NCBI GenBank assembly: GCA_018241685.1
Contig: JAFEDJ010000046.1
Location: 62,001-126,000, forward strand
From: Pseudomonadota bacterium
Lineage (GTDB): Bacteria; Pseudomonadota; Gammaproteobacteria; Burkholderiales; Rhodocyclaceae
Direction: 5' to 3'
Length of the DNA: 64,000 nt
Part shown: piece after piece, positions 42,162 to 51,068 of the stretch
Numbering within the stretch: position 1 is the stretch's first letter
Layout: each line of letters starts with the position of its first letter
Notes under the pieces: generated by a model
The model's database searches: none
Told to the model about the DNA's origin: nothing
Seen by the model: only the letters and a program-made list of their open reading frames with translations
Made by a program: the position numbers and the translations under genes

Positions 42162-43003
42162 CGGGCGATCGCCGGCGGGAGGGGGATGGACTGGCCAGGG
42201 GGTACAAAGCGTTGCAGCCAGCCCGCGTAGGTGACCGGACACCACAGCTGCAGGCCGAGGCTTTCCAGGTGGGCGAACTCGTCGGCGCTGGGCATCGAGC
42301 GGTAGCGCCGTTGCCGGCGGTCCTGCGGCTGGCCGGCGGGGCGGCGCCCGGCGGCGCATTCGTCGATGACCGCGCGCAGCGTCGGGATGGCCAGCGGGTA
42401 GAGCTCGCGCACCTGGCTGAGCAGGCAGCGCCGAGTTTCGATGGGATGGCGGTGGACGCCCAGCAGAGGGCCGTCATCGATGCCCGGGGTGATCCAGTGG
42501 ACGCTGCAGGCGAAGGCGTCGGCGCCGTCCAGCACAGCGCGCAGCGGGGCGTGCAGGCCGGCATAGATCGGCAGTTCGCCGGGGTGGACGTTGAGCATGC
42601 CGAAGCGCGGGATGGCGATGGTGTCGGCGTCGAAGAGCAGGCTGAAGCGGGCGGAGATGACCAGGTCCGGTTCCAGCGCCGCCATCCGCTCGCGGGCGGC
42701 ATGGCCGTTCACGTCGCCGACCACCTGGATGGGCAGTTTGTAGCGCTCGGCCAGGCCGGCGAAGGTGGCTTCGGCCGCGTCCGAGCCCGACGGCAGCGCG
42801 TCGACCAGCGGGAAGACCAGTTCCTCCGGCAGCGTTCGCTCAAGGAAGCGTAGCGCGACCAGGCCCGGCACTGCGTTTTCCGAATCGCGGGTCTTGTCCG
42901 ACAGCCAGACTTCCTGCACCTGGTGGCCGGCCAGGGCCGGCAGCAGGCGATTGAGAAAATGCAGGCCGTGAAGATCCCGCTTCGAGCAGACCAGGATGCG
43001 CAT
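42158..43003 (-). CDS. Formyltransferase-fold enzyme
   Basis: The 281-residue protein has the formyltransferase N-terminal fold. The catalytic triad N138, H140 and D176 has the same spacing (2 and 36 residues) as in methionyl-tRNA formyltransferase, in the context L-N-V-H-P-G-E-L-P-I-Y-A-G-L-H-A and W-I-T-P-G-I-D-D-G-P. It is not Fmt itself: it lacks the Fmt C-terminal domain and the usual S-L-L-P loop. Relatives formylate amino sugars, nucleotides or small amines, so a small-molecule role is possible. It is between the solute-binding and TIR genes. Confidence 0.82.
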   Translation of the reverse strand: MRILVCSKRDLHGLHFLNRLLPALAGHQVQEVWLSDKTRDSENAVPGLVALRFLERTLPEELVFPLVDALPSGSDAAEATFAGLAERYKLPIQVVGDVNGHAARERMAALEPDLVISARFSLLFDADTIAIPRFGMLNVHPGELPIYAGLHAPLRAVLDGADAFACSVHWITPGIDDGPLLGVHRHPIETRRCLLSQVRELYPLAIPTLRAVIDECAAGRRPAGQPQDRRQRRYRSMPSADEFAHLESLGLQLWCPVTYAGWLQRFVPPGQSIPLPPAIAR

Positions 43004-43004
43004 G

Positions 43005-44042
43005 TCAGTGTTCTCCGCTGTCGATGCCGACGATCTCGGCGACGTCGAGCAGCTTGAGGGGTGGGTAGCGGCCGAGCTGGAGGGCGACCGGCAGGTTGAT
43101 CAGGTAGGAGAAGTTGCGCGGCAGCGTCACCGGGATGTCCGCCGGCGCAGTCTTGTCGCGAAGGATGCGTAGCGCCTGGACCGCGGTGAAGCGTCCAACG
43201 TCCTCGTACTTGTTGACCACGCCGAACAGTGCGCGGGATTGCTGTACCGGCGCTTCGGCGGCGGCGAAGACGGGCAGGCCGCGGGCCAGTGCGCCATCGG
43301 TGAGGGCGTCCCGGCGACTGTTGAGGAAACTGTCGGGGCCTTGGTAGAGAAGGTCCACCTTCGCGCGCGCGAGCTCGTCCACCAGCCCCGGCAGCGCGTT
43401 GCCGTCCGGCGTGCCGGACGGGGACACCGGCAGCCGCCGCTCGACCAGCGTGAAGCCGTGGCTGGCGGCGAGGCTGCGGAGCTCGTCGCGGGTGCTGACC
43501 GAGTTGGATTCGGTCTCGTTGAGGATGTAGCCGATCCGCTTGAAATCCAGGTAGCTGCGGGCGGCCTTGATCTGGGTCTCCACCGGCAGCAGGTAGAGCG
43601 TGCCGCTGACGTTGCGGCGCGGGCGGGTCAGCGCGGGCACGATGCCGGCCGCGACCGGATCGGAGACGATCATGAAGAGCACCGGCCGGTCGGTGATGTG
43701 GCGCCGGGGATCGATGTGCCGCCAGTCGCCGACCGCCTCCTGCGTGACGGTCGTGCCCCAGGTTACGACCAGGTCCGGCTTGTCGCGGTGGATCTCGTCC
43801 ACGAAGGTGGCGACGCGGCGCTTGTCCTGGGCGGCATCGCGCAGCGTGAACTCGGCGGCGATGCCGTGCTGGCGGAAATAGGCCTGGAAGCCGCGGCAGG
43901 CTTCCTCGCAGCCGCGGAACAGCAGCATCGTGATGCGGTAGGGGGCGGCCTCCGTCGCCGGCTTCGCGCTGGCCGGCAGCGGGGCGAGCAGGCCGACGGC
44001 CGATGCGGCGATGGCGAACAGCAGGCGAAGCGGGACGTTCAC
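43005..44042 (-). CDS. ABC-type solute-binding protein
   Basis: The 345-residue protein has a signal peptide (L-L-F-A-I-A-A-S-A-V-G-L-L-A-P-L-P-A-S-A). The rest fits the two-lobed ABC_sub_bind family: P-D-L-V-V-T-W-G-T-T-V-T-Q-E, R-P-V-L-F-M-I-V-S-D-P-V, I-G-Y-I-L-N-E-T-E-S-N-S and D-L-L-Y-Q-G-P-D-S-F. No permease or ATPase gene is nearby, so it may be a sensing receptor rather than a transport partner. It starts at GTG 44042, overlapping the MFS fusion stop (GTGA), one base before the formyltransferase gene. The ligand is unknown. Confidence 0.82.
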   Translation of the reverse strand: MNVPLRLLFAIAASAVGLLAPLPASAKPATEAAPYRITMLLFRGCEEACRGFQAYFRQHGIAAEFTLRDAAQDKRRVATFVDEIHRDKPDLVVTWGTTVTQEAVGDWRHIDPRRHITDRPVLFMIVSDPVAAGIVPALTRPRRNVSGTLYLLPVETQIKAARSYLDFKRIGYILNETESNSVSTRDELRSLAASHGFTLVERRLPVSPSGTPDGNALPGLVDELARAKVDLLYQGPDSFLNSRRDALTDGALARGLPVFAAAEAPVQQSRALFGVVNKYEDVGRFTAVQALRILRDKTAPADIPVTLPRNFSYLINLPVALQLGRYPPLKLLDVAEIVGIDSGEH

Positions 44043-46366
44043 GCGGCGTTCCTTTCCTGGGGCCGGAGGAGCACAAATCCGAGGGTGGCGCCGATGACCA
44101 GCGCGCCTATCGTTGCCATCACGCCGCCATAGGCCGCCAGCGTCAGCAGGCTGCCGGCCAGCAGCGGACCGATCACTGCGCCGAAGCGTTCGACAGTGCG
44201 CAGCAAGACCACCGCTGCGGGACCGCTGCGTCCGAGCATGGCCTGCAACGCGGCAGCGGACAGGCCGGTGCCGATGCCGAGGGCGGCGATGCCGGCGAAC
44301 AATGCCGGGGCGCCGCCGAGCAGGCCGGCCAGGCCACCGAGTCCGATCACCAGCCCGCCGACGGCGACCAGGCCTCTTTCCCAACCGTAGTGGTCAGCCA
44401 GCCAGGATGCCAACGGGTTGCTGGCGGCAACCAGAAGAAAATACATCATCATGGCCCTGCCGGTCGACCCGCTGCCGAAGCCTTCCTGTTGCAGCGCCAG
44501 CGGGACCAGATAGAACAGGAAGCCGGCGAGGGCCAGTTTGGCCGGCAGCGCGGCGGTCAGCAGCGGGGCCAGAATCCGGCGCTGGAGCAGCAGTTGGAGT
44601 AGCGGTGGGGATGTATTGGGCGTGGCTGGGGCTGGCGGGCTGCGGTCCAGGCGCTGCACGAGCAGGGCCAGCAGGCTCATGCCGACGGCGCCGGCAAAGA
44701 CCGCGGCGGCGCCGAACTGTTCGGCCAGCAGGCCGCCGATCGGGGCGCCGCAGATTGCCGCCGTCTGCACTGCGCCGACGAACAGCGCGAGCGCGCGGGC
44801 CCGCTCGCCGTCCGCCGCGGCGCGCAGGAAATGCTGCTGCATCGCCATCGTGCCGATGGCGTAGCCCGCTGCGCACAGGCAGCGGGCCGCGACGAAGGCC
44901 GTATAGCCGCCACCGGCCAGCGCCCAGCCGAAGCCGGCGGCGGACAGCGCGGCGCCGGCGGCGAAGGTGTGGGCAGTGCCGAAGCGCTCGCCCCAACGGC
45001 CGGCGAAGGGGGTCAGGAGGGCGAAGCTCGCCATGTAGGCGGAGATCGGCAGGCCGATTGCCGCGGCCCCGTGTTCGCCGGCCGCCTGGGCCAGGCCGGC
45101 GATGTGCAGCGGCAGGAAGGCGCGGGTCAGCTCTTCCGACAGGATCAGCAGGAACACCGCCAGCCGCGCCAGGCCGAGACGTCCGCGGCCGGCGGAGGCC
45201 GGGTCGATGTGGTCGCCGGCGAGGATCGCGCCGAGGGTTTCGTTGAACAGCACGACGGCGACGAGGAACACGATGGCCAGGTCGACGGCCTGGCTGAGCA
45301 TCTCCCGATGGACCACGTGGCCGTCGGTGCGGGCTGTCAGCCGGGCCAGCGGCTGGCCGTCCGGGCCGCTGACGGCGGCCTCGACGCTGTGGCCGGGCTC
45401 GCCGGGATGTTCGCGCAGGTAGCTGTGGGCAGGGCCTTGCAGGTGCAGGGACAGGATCTCGGGGTGGCGGGTGAGGGCGTCGTCGAAGTAGGTCTCGACG
45501 CCGTTCAGGTGTTCGAAGGGGATGCCGAGGGCGAGCGCGGTGGAGATCCGCCCGGCCAGTGTGCCCGCCAGAATGTGCGCCTTGGCATCCAGGGCGGGAT
45601 GCAGGCGTTCGGAAAAGCTCGGCAGTGTCTGAACGCTGAGGGCCAGGCTGCTGGCGACGGCGAGCAGCAGAGCGGCGGCGAGGATGCGCAGGCGCAGTCT
45701 TGCCTTTGTGCTGCCCCAGCGCGCCGCTGCTGCCAGCAGCAGAGGCAGCGCGACGGCGACTCCCGCCAACGTGGTGAGCAGGCGGGGCCAGGCGGCATGG
45801 CGGGCGGCCTGCAGGGTGTCCGATAGGGCGCCGGCATCGACGTCGAAGAGCACGCCGCCGACGACTTCTCCGTCGTTGTCGGCCAGGCGCAGCCCGACCC
45901 GTAGCTGTCCTTGCTCCGGCAGTTGCGACCACGCTCCCTTGCTCTTGAGGAGGGCATCGAGTTCGCCCCGTTCCGGGGGGCGTGACGGCGCTCCGCTGCT
46001 GAATAGGGAAACTCCGTCCGCCGCGACGACATGGATGGCCCGGATGTCCGGATCTTCCGTCTGCAGGCGGGGCAGCAGGCGGCGGATGCCGGCCGACTCG
46101 GCGAGGAGCAGGCCGTTGGTGGAACTGCGCTGGAAGGTGGCCTGGACCTGGTCCGCAGCGATGGCGATGCGGGAGACGGTGATGCCGACCAGCAGGTCGT
46201 GCTCTTTATGGAGCAGCAGCAGCGCCTGCAAGCTGAGCGCGAGGGCCTGGGCGGTGAACAGCAGCAGGCCGATGCGCAGCCAACTGGCCAGCGGAAAGGG
46301 GGAGGCCGGCGTGTCGGCAAGGTGCACCGCCCGGTTGACCGGGCGGGCGTCGGGGGCTGGCTGCAT
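44039..46366 (-). CDS. Two-sensor periplasmic domain fused to an MFS transporter
   Basis: The 775-residue protein has an N-terminal membrane helix (about 29-52), a periplasmic sensor of about 130 residues (I-R-A-I-H-V-V-A-A-D-G-V and V-V-G-G-V-L-F-D-V), two helices near 190-245, a second extracytoplasmic domain (about 250-355), and an MFS-type half from about 370 to 770 with about 12 hydrophobic segments. The sensor-like domains resemble CACHE-type ligand-binding domains. Such a sensor-transporter fusion is unusual. It opens the five-gene cassette and overlaps the solute-binding gene. The ligand is unknown. Confidence 0.8.
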   Translation of the reverse strand: MQPAPDARPVNRAVHLADTPASPFPLASWLRIGLLLFTAQALALSLQALLLLHKEHDLLVGITVSRIAIAADQVQATFQRSSTNGLLLAESAGIRRLLPRLQTEDPDIRAIHVVAADGVSLFSSGAPSRPPERGELDALLKSKGAWSQLPEQGQLRVGLRLADNDGEVVGGVLFDVDAGALSDTLQAARHAAWPRLLTTLAGVAVALPLLLAAAARWGSTKARLRLRILAAALLLAVASSLALSVQTLPSFSERLHPALDAKAHILAGTLAGRISTALALGIPFEHLNGVETYFDDALTRHPEILSLHLQGPAHSYLREHPGEPGHSVEAAVSGPDGQPLARLTARTDGHVVHREMLSQAVDLAIVFLVAVVLFNETLGAILAGDHIDPASAGRGRLGLARLAVFLLILSEELTRAFLPLHIAGLAQAAGEHGAAAIGLPISAYMASFALLTPFAGRWGERFGTAHTFAAGAALSAAGFGWALAGGGYTAFVAARCLCAAGYAIGTMAMQQHFLRAAADGERARALALFVGAVQTAAICGAPIGGLLAEQFGAAAVFAGAVGMSLLALLVQRLDRSPPAPATPNTSPPLLQLLLQRRILAPLLTAALPAKLALAGFLFYLVPLALQQEGFGSGSTGRAMMMYFLLVAASNPLASWLADHYGWERGLVAVGGLVIGLGGLAGLLGGAPALFAGIAALGIGTGLSAAALQAMLGRSGPAAVVLLRTVERFGAVIGPLLAGSLLTLAAYGGVMATIGALVIGATLGFVLLRPQERNAA

Positions 46367-46488
46367 CCACGTCTCTCCGCGGCAGGGAGGGGCGTGGTTT
46401 GTTGTCCGTCAGGTCCGCCCCGTCATTCCGGAAGAATAGGCGAGAACGCGGGGCGGTGCACGTCGCATATGACGTACGGCAGTTTGGG

Positions 46489-47601
46489 TCAGTCGGCCTG
46501 CTCGGAGGTGCCACCGACCGGCGTGAACAGGGCGTCCACGAACTCCTTGGCGCGGAAGGTCTGCAGGTCGTCGATCTGCTCGCCGACGCCGATGAAGCGC
46601 AGCGGCTTCGGGCTCTGGCGGGCGATGGCGGCGACCACGCCGCCCTTGGCGGTGCCGTCGAGCTTGGTGAGGACCAGGCCGGTGACGCCGATGGCGGCGT
46701 CGAAGGCCTTGACCTGCTGCAGAGCGTTCTGCCCGATGTTGGCATCCAGCACCAGCAGCACTTCATGGGGGCCGGAGGGTTCGGCCTTCTGGACGACCCG
46801 GCGGACCTTGGCGATTTCTTCCATCAGGTGCAGCTGGGTGGGCAGGCGGCCGGCGGTGTCGGCCAGCACGATGTCGATGTTGCGGGCGCGGGCGGCGTTG
46901 ATGGCATCGAAGACCACGGCGGCTGGGTCGCCGGATTCCTGGGCGATGACGGCCACCCCGTTGCGTTCGCCCCAGGTCATCAGCTGTTCGCGGGCGGCGG
47001 CGCGGAAGGTGTCGCCGGCGGCGAGCAGCACGCTCTTGCCCTGATTCTGGAAATGCTTGGCCAGCTTGCCGATGGAGGTGGTTTTACCGGAGCCGTTCAC
47101 GCCCGCGATCATGATGATGTAGGGCTTGTGGCCGCTGATCTCGAGGGGCTGTTCGAGGGGCGCGAGGATGGACAGCAGGCCTTCGGCGAGGGCGCCCTGC
47201 AGCTGGTCGGCGGTTTCCAGCTTGTCGCGCTTCCAGCGCAGGCGCAGCTCCTTCAGCAGGTGCTGGGTGGCCTCGACGCCGCAGTCGGCCATCAGTAGCG
47301 TGGTTTCGAGTTCTTCGAGGAGGTCCTCGTCGATCTTGCGGCGGGAGAACAGGCTGGTCAGGTTGCCGAGGCCGCCGCCGATCTGTTCGCGGGTGCGGGA
47401 CAGGCCGGCGCGCAGGCGGTCCATCCAGGAGCGCTTCTTTTCGGGCTCGGGCGCCGGGGCGGCCGCAACCGGGGCCGGGGCCGGGGTCGGCACCGGCGCT
47501 TGCGGTGCGGGGATGTCCGCCTGTGGCGCAGCGGCTGGCGCTTCGGGGGCCGGGGCCGGGCTGTCGCCGGGCTTGAGGGCTTTCTTGAGGAAACCAAACA
47601 T
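46489..47601 (-). CDS. ftsY: Signal recognition particle receptor FtsY
   Basis: The 370-residue protein is the SRP receptor that docks ribosome-nascent-chain complexes at the inner membrane. It has a short Pro/Ala-rich acidic A region (about 10-60), the N domain with L-L-E-E-L-E-T-T-L-L-M-A-D, and the G domain with G-V-N-G-S-G-K-T-T (P-loop), D-T-A-G-R-L, T-K-L-D-G-T-A-K-G-G and F-I-G-V-G-E near the end. It faces the M16 peptidase genes, a typical arrangement. The sensor-MFS cassette lies downstream, 122 bases away on the same strand. Confidence 0.96.
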   Translation of the reverse strand: MFGFLKKALKPGDSPAPAPEAPAAAPQADIPAPQAPVPTPAPAPVAAAPAPEPEKKRSWMDRLRAGLSRTREQIGGGLGNLTSLFSRRKIDEDLLEELETTLLMADCGVEATQHLLKELRLRWKRDKLETADQLQGALAEGLLSILAPLEQPLEISGHKPYIIMIAGVNGSGKTTSIGKLAKHFQNQGKSVLLAAGDTFRAAAREQLMTWGERNGVAVIAQESGDPAAVVFDAINAARARNIDIVLADTAGRLPTQLHLMEEIAKVRRVVQKAEPSGPHEVLLVLDANIGQNALQQVKAFDAAIGVTGLVLTKLDGTAKGGVVAAIARQSPKPLRFIGVGEQIDDLQTFRAKEFVDALFTPVGGTSEQAD

Positions 47602-47760
47602 GGGGTGCTGAGTCTGAATGTGGGTCGATCGGACCGGTGCATGGGGTGAAAAGGCCCGTCATGTCCGGTTGGCCGGGTCGTCGGAATGCCGCTATGATGC
47701 CGCGCCACACGCCGGCCCGCGGCCATCGTTCTTCAATTTTACCAGATGCTTCAACAGCCT

Positions 47761-49134
47761 ATGATGAAACGCAGTTTGCGGATCGCCACGTCCGCTGTCG
47801 TCCTTGCCGTGGCGCTGGCCGCCCCGGCCTGGGCCAATCCCTACGAGAGCGTGCTTCCGAATGGAATGAAGTTGATCGTCAAGGAAGACAAGCGGGCGCC
47901 GTCGGTGGTGCATATGGTGTGGTACAGGGTGGGGGCGATGGACGAGGTGGATGGCACCTCCGGCGTGGCCCATCTGCTCGAACACATGATGTTCAAGGGC
48001 ACCAAGAAGGTTGGGCCCGGTGAGTTCAACAAGCTCGTTGCCGCAGTTGGCGGACGGGACAACGCGTTTACCAGCCAGGATTACACGGCCTATTTCCAGC
48101 AGGTGCCGAAGGAGGGGCTGGGCCGCATGATGGCGCTGGAGGCCGACCGTATGGCCAATCTGCAGGTGACCGAGGCCGGTTTCAGCAAGGAGATCGAGGT
48201 CGTCAAGGAAGAGCGCCGCCTGCGCACCGACGACAAGCCGCGCGCGTTGGTCATCGAGCAGCTGATGGCCACCGCCTTCCAGGCCCATCCCTACCGCCGG
48301 CCGATCATCGGCTGGATGAGCGATCTGGACCACATGACCGCCCGCGATGCCCGCGAGTGGTATCAGCGTTGGTACGTGCCCAACAACGCGACCCTGGTGG
48401 TGGTGGGCGACGTGGATCACAAGGCGGTCTTCAAGGAGGCTGAGCGCACCTACGGCCAGGTGAAGAGCCGTCCGCTGCCGGTGCGCAAGCCGCTTGTCGA
48501 GCCGGAGCAGACCGGGCCGCGGCGGACCGTGGTGAAGGCGCCGGCCGAACTGCCCTATGTGGCGCTGGCCTGGCGCGCGCCGACGCTGCGTGACGTGAAG
48601 GGTGACGACGACTACTACGCGCTGCAGGTGCTGGCTGCCGTGCTGGATGGCTACGAAGGGGCCCGCCTGGCGAAGGACATCGTGCGCGGCAGCCGCGTGG
48701 CGGTGACCGCTGGCGCCGGTTACGACGGCTCGGCCCGCGGCGAATCCCTGTTCATCCTCGACGGGGCGCCGGCCGCCGGCAAGACGGTTGCCGATGTGGA
48801 AGCCGCGCTGCGTGCAGAGATCACCCGCATCCAGAACGAAGGCGTGTCGGACGAGGAACTGCGCCGCGTGAAGGTCCAGGCGGTGGCCGGCCAGGTCTTC
48901 AAGCGCGATTCGCTGATGGGCCAGGCGATGGAGATCGGCATGGACGAGATGGTCGGCCTGTCGTGGAAGGACGACGACCTGATGCTGCAGCGCATCCGCG
49001 GTGTGACTGCGGAGCAGGTGCAGGCGGTGGCCAGGAAGTACTTCCGTGATGACACCCTGACCGTCGCCCAACTCGATCCGCTGCCGGTCGATCCCCAGGC
49101 CCGTGCCAAGGCCACTGCGCCGCATCAACACTGA
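47761..49134 (+). CDS. M16 zinc peptidase, catalytic subunit type
   Basis: The protein (about 457 residues) has a signal peptide (M-M-K-R-S-L-R-I, then A-L-A-A-P-A-W-A) and an M16 domain. The inverted zinc motif H-L-L-E-H is present in G-V-A-H-L-L-E-H-M-M-F-K-G, with the downstream glutamate near D-R-M-A-N. It is the active half of a pair with the next gene, a periplasmic or secreted protease (pitrilysin/mitochondrial processing peptidase fold). I chose the ATG-ATG at 47761; an ATG 15 bases earlier also reads in frame, and neither has a clear ribosome site. Confidence 0.9.
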   Translation: MMKRSLRIATSAVVLAVALAAPAWANPYESVLPNGMKLIVKEDKRAPSVVHMVWYRVGAMDEVDGTSGVAHLLEHMMFKGTKKVGPGEFNKLVAAVGGRDNAFTSQDYTAYFQQVPKEGLGRMMALEADRMANLQVTEAGFSKEIEVVKEERRLRTDDKPRALVIEQLMATAFQAHPYRRPIIGWMSDLDHMTARDAREWYQRWYVPNNATLVVVGDVDHKAVFKEAERTYGQVKSRPLPVRKPLVEPEQTGPRRTVVKAPAELPYVALAWRAPTLRDVKGDDDYYALQVLAAVLDGYEGARLAKDIVRGSRVAVTAGAGYDGSARGESLFILDGAPAAGKTVADVEAALRAEITRIQNEGVSDEELRRVKVQAVAGQVFKRDSLMGQAMEIGMDEMVGLSWKDDDLMLQRIRGVTAEQVQAVARKYFRDDTLTVAQLDPLPVDPQARAKATAPHQH

Positions 49135-49163
49135 GCGCCCCCCGTTTTCGAGGTGATTTCCTG

Positions 49164-50504
49164 ATGATTTCCCGTTATCAACGTCTCGGGGCGGCGCTGG
49201 CGCTGGCCCTGACGACCCTGTCGGCCCATGCCGGGCTGAACATCCAGACCTGGACTGCTGCCGGCGGCGCCAAGGTGTTCTTCGTCGAAAGCCATGCCTT
49301 GCCCATCGTCGATTTGCAGGTGGATTTCCGTGCCGGCGGTGCCGAGGTACCGGCCGGCAAGGCCGGCGTCGCGGGGCTGACCCGCTCTCTGCTCGACGCC
49401 GGTGCCGGCGGCCTGGACGAAGAGGCTATCGCCAACCGTGTCGCCGACCTGGGGGTGCAGATCGGCGGCGACGCCGACATGGATCGCGCGTCCCTGTCCC
49501 TGCGCACCCTCAGCAACCCGGAGGAGCGCAACGGTGCGGTCGATCTGCTGGCCACGCTGATCCAGCAGCCCACTTTTCCAGCGGCCGTCGTCGAGCGGGA
49601 AAAGGCCCGCAGCATCGCCGGCCTGAAGGAGGCCGACACCCAGCCCGACGCGATCCTGTCCCGCCGCTTCGCCGCCGCGGTGTTCCCCGGCCATCCCTAC
49701 GGCCGTCTACCGAGTGTAGAGACGGTGTCGTCGATCACGCGCGAAGACCTGGTGGATTTCTACAAGCGCAATTACACCGCCGCGCGGGCCGTGGTGAGCA
49801 TCGTCGGCGACGTGTCGCGGGTCGAGGCGGAGGCTATCGCCACCCGCCTCACGAGCGGCCTGCCGGCTGGCGAGGCACCGACCGTGACGATCAACACCAC
49901 GCAGCCTCAGGCCCAGACCATCCGCGTGCCGAATCCCTCGGCCCAGGCCCATATCTCCATCGGCCTGCCCGGCATCCGGCGCGGCGACCCGGACTTCTTC
50001 CCGCTGGTGGTCGGCAACTATATCCTCGGTGGCGGCGGCTTCGTCTCGCGGCTGACCAACGAAGTGCGCGAGAAGCGCGGCTATGCCTATAGTGTCTACA
50101 GTTACTTCATGCCCCAGCGCGATGTGGGCCCCTTCGAGATCGGCCTGCAGACCAAGGGCAGCCAGACCGACGATGCCTTGAAGGTAGTGTCGGCGACCCT
50201 TGAGGAGTTCCTCGCCAAGGGGCCGACGGAGGCGGAGCTGAAGGCGGCCAAGGACAACCTGATCAATGGTTTCGCGCTGCGCCTCGACTCGAACCGCAAG
50301 ATGCTGGAGCAGGTGGCTGTAATTGGTGGTTTCGGCCTGCCGCTGGATTACCTGGATACCTACCGGGAGCGGATCAAGGCGGTGACCGTTGCGCAGATCC
50401 GTGAGGCCTTCAAGCGCCATGTGTCGCCGGCCCACCTGGTGACGGTAGTGGTCGGGGGCGATGGCGACAAGACCGCGACGGTGAAAGCGGGGGGAAAGCC
50501 TTGA
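49164..50504 (+). CDS. M16 family protein lacking zinc motif
   Basis: The 446-residue protein has a signal peptide and the M16 fold (V-D-L-Q-V-D-F-R-A-G-G-A near 50-60, G-G-G-G-F-V-S-R-L-T-N-E-V-R-E-K-R-G later). The position of H-x-x-E-H is G-L-T-R-S-L-L-D, so it has no zinc site and is presumably the non-catalytic partner of the preceding peptidase. Such active/inactive pairs are common. It lies 29 bases after the first gene, and its stop overlaps the rsmD start. Confidence 0.9.
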   Translation: MISRYQRLGAALALALTTLSAHAGLNIQTWTAAGGAKVFFVESHALPIVDLQVDFRAGGAEVPAGKAGVAGLTRSLLDAGAGGLDEEAIANRVADLGVQIGGDADMDRASLSLRTLSNPEERNGAVDLLATLIQQPTFPAAVVEREKARSIAGLKEADTQPDAILSRRFAAAVFPGHPYGRLPSVETVSSITREDLVDFYKRNYTAARAVVSIVGDVSRVEAEAIATRLTSGLPAGEAPTVTINTTQPQAQTIRVPNPSAQAHISIGLPGIRRGDPDFFPLVVGNYILGGGGFVSRLTNEVREKRGYAYSVYSYFMPQRDVGPFEIGLQTKGSQTDDALKVVSATLEEFLAKGPTEAELKAAKDNLINGFALRLDSNRKMLEQVAVIGGFGLPLDYLDTYRERIKAVTVAQIREAFKRHVSPAHLVTVVVGGDGDKTATVKAGGKP

Positions 50505-51037
50505 GCCGTGTCCGCATCATTGGGGGGGAATGGCGCTCGCGCCTGATCGACGTCAGCACCGTCAAGGGCCTGCGCCCCACGCCGGACCGGGTGCGTGAAA
50601 CCCTGTTCAACTGGCTGGGGCAGGAACTCGACGGTCGGCGCTGCCTGGATCTGTTTGCCGGCAGTGGAGCCCTGGGCTTCGAGGCAGCATCCCGCGGGGC
50701 GGAAAGTGTGACGATGGTCGAGCAGGACCCGGTGGCTTTCGCAGCCCTGCGCGACAACGCAAAGACCCTAAAGGCAACGTGTGTACAGCTTGTGCGGGGC
50801 GATGCGCTAAAATTCGCGCGCTCCGCGCCCCAGCCCTTCGATGTGGTGTTTCTCGATCCTCCGTACCGGATGGGCTGGATTGAGCGGATCGTTCCACTGC
50901 TACCCGGCCTGCTGAGCAAGGACGGGCTGGCCTATGTGGAAGCGGAGCACGGGATCGAGAACATCGACGGATTGACGCGAATCAAGCACGGAACGGCCGG
51001 GCAGGTGTATTACCACCTCTTTGCCGCCTGCGCCTGA
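50501..51037 (+). CDS. rsmD: 16S rRNA m2G966 methyltransferase
   Basis: The 178-residue protein methylates G966 of 16S rRNA. The sequence shows R-I-I-G-G-E-W-R-S-R, P-T-P-D-R-V-R-E-T-L-F-N-W-L, the SAM motif L-D-L-F-A-G-S-G-A-L-G-F-E-A, and the catalytic D-V-V-F-L-D-P-P-Y. The start is TTG 50501, overlapping the upstream stop, behind a purine-rich GGGGGGAAAG site. It precedes coaD by 31 bases, the usual pairing. Confidence 0.94.
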   Translation: MSRVRIIGGEWRSRLIDVSTVKGLRPTPDRVRETLFNWLGQELDGRRCLDLFAGSGALGFEAASRGAESVTMVEQDPVAFAALRDNAKTLKATCVQLVRGDALKFARSAPQPFDVVFLDPPYRMGWIERIVPLLPGLLSKDGLAYVEAEHGIENIDGLTRIKHGTAGQVYYHLFAACA

Positions 51038-51068
51038 CGGCTGCGTGGTTTCAGGAAAGGGCTGCAGG

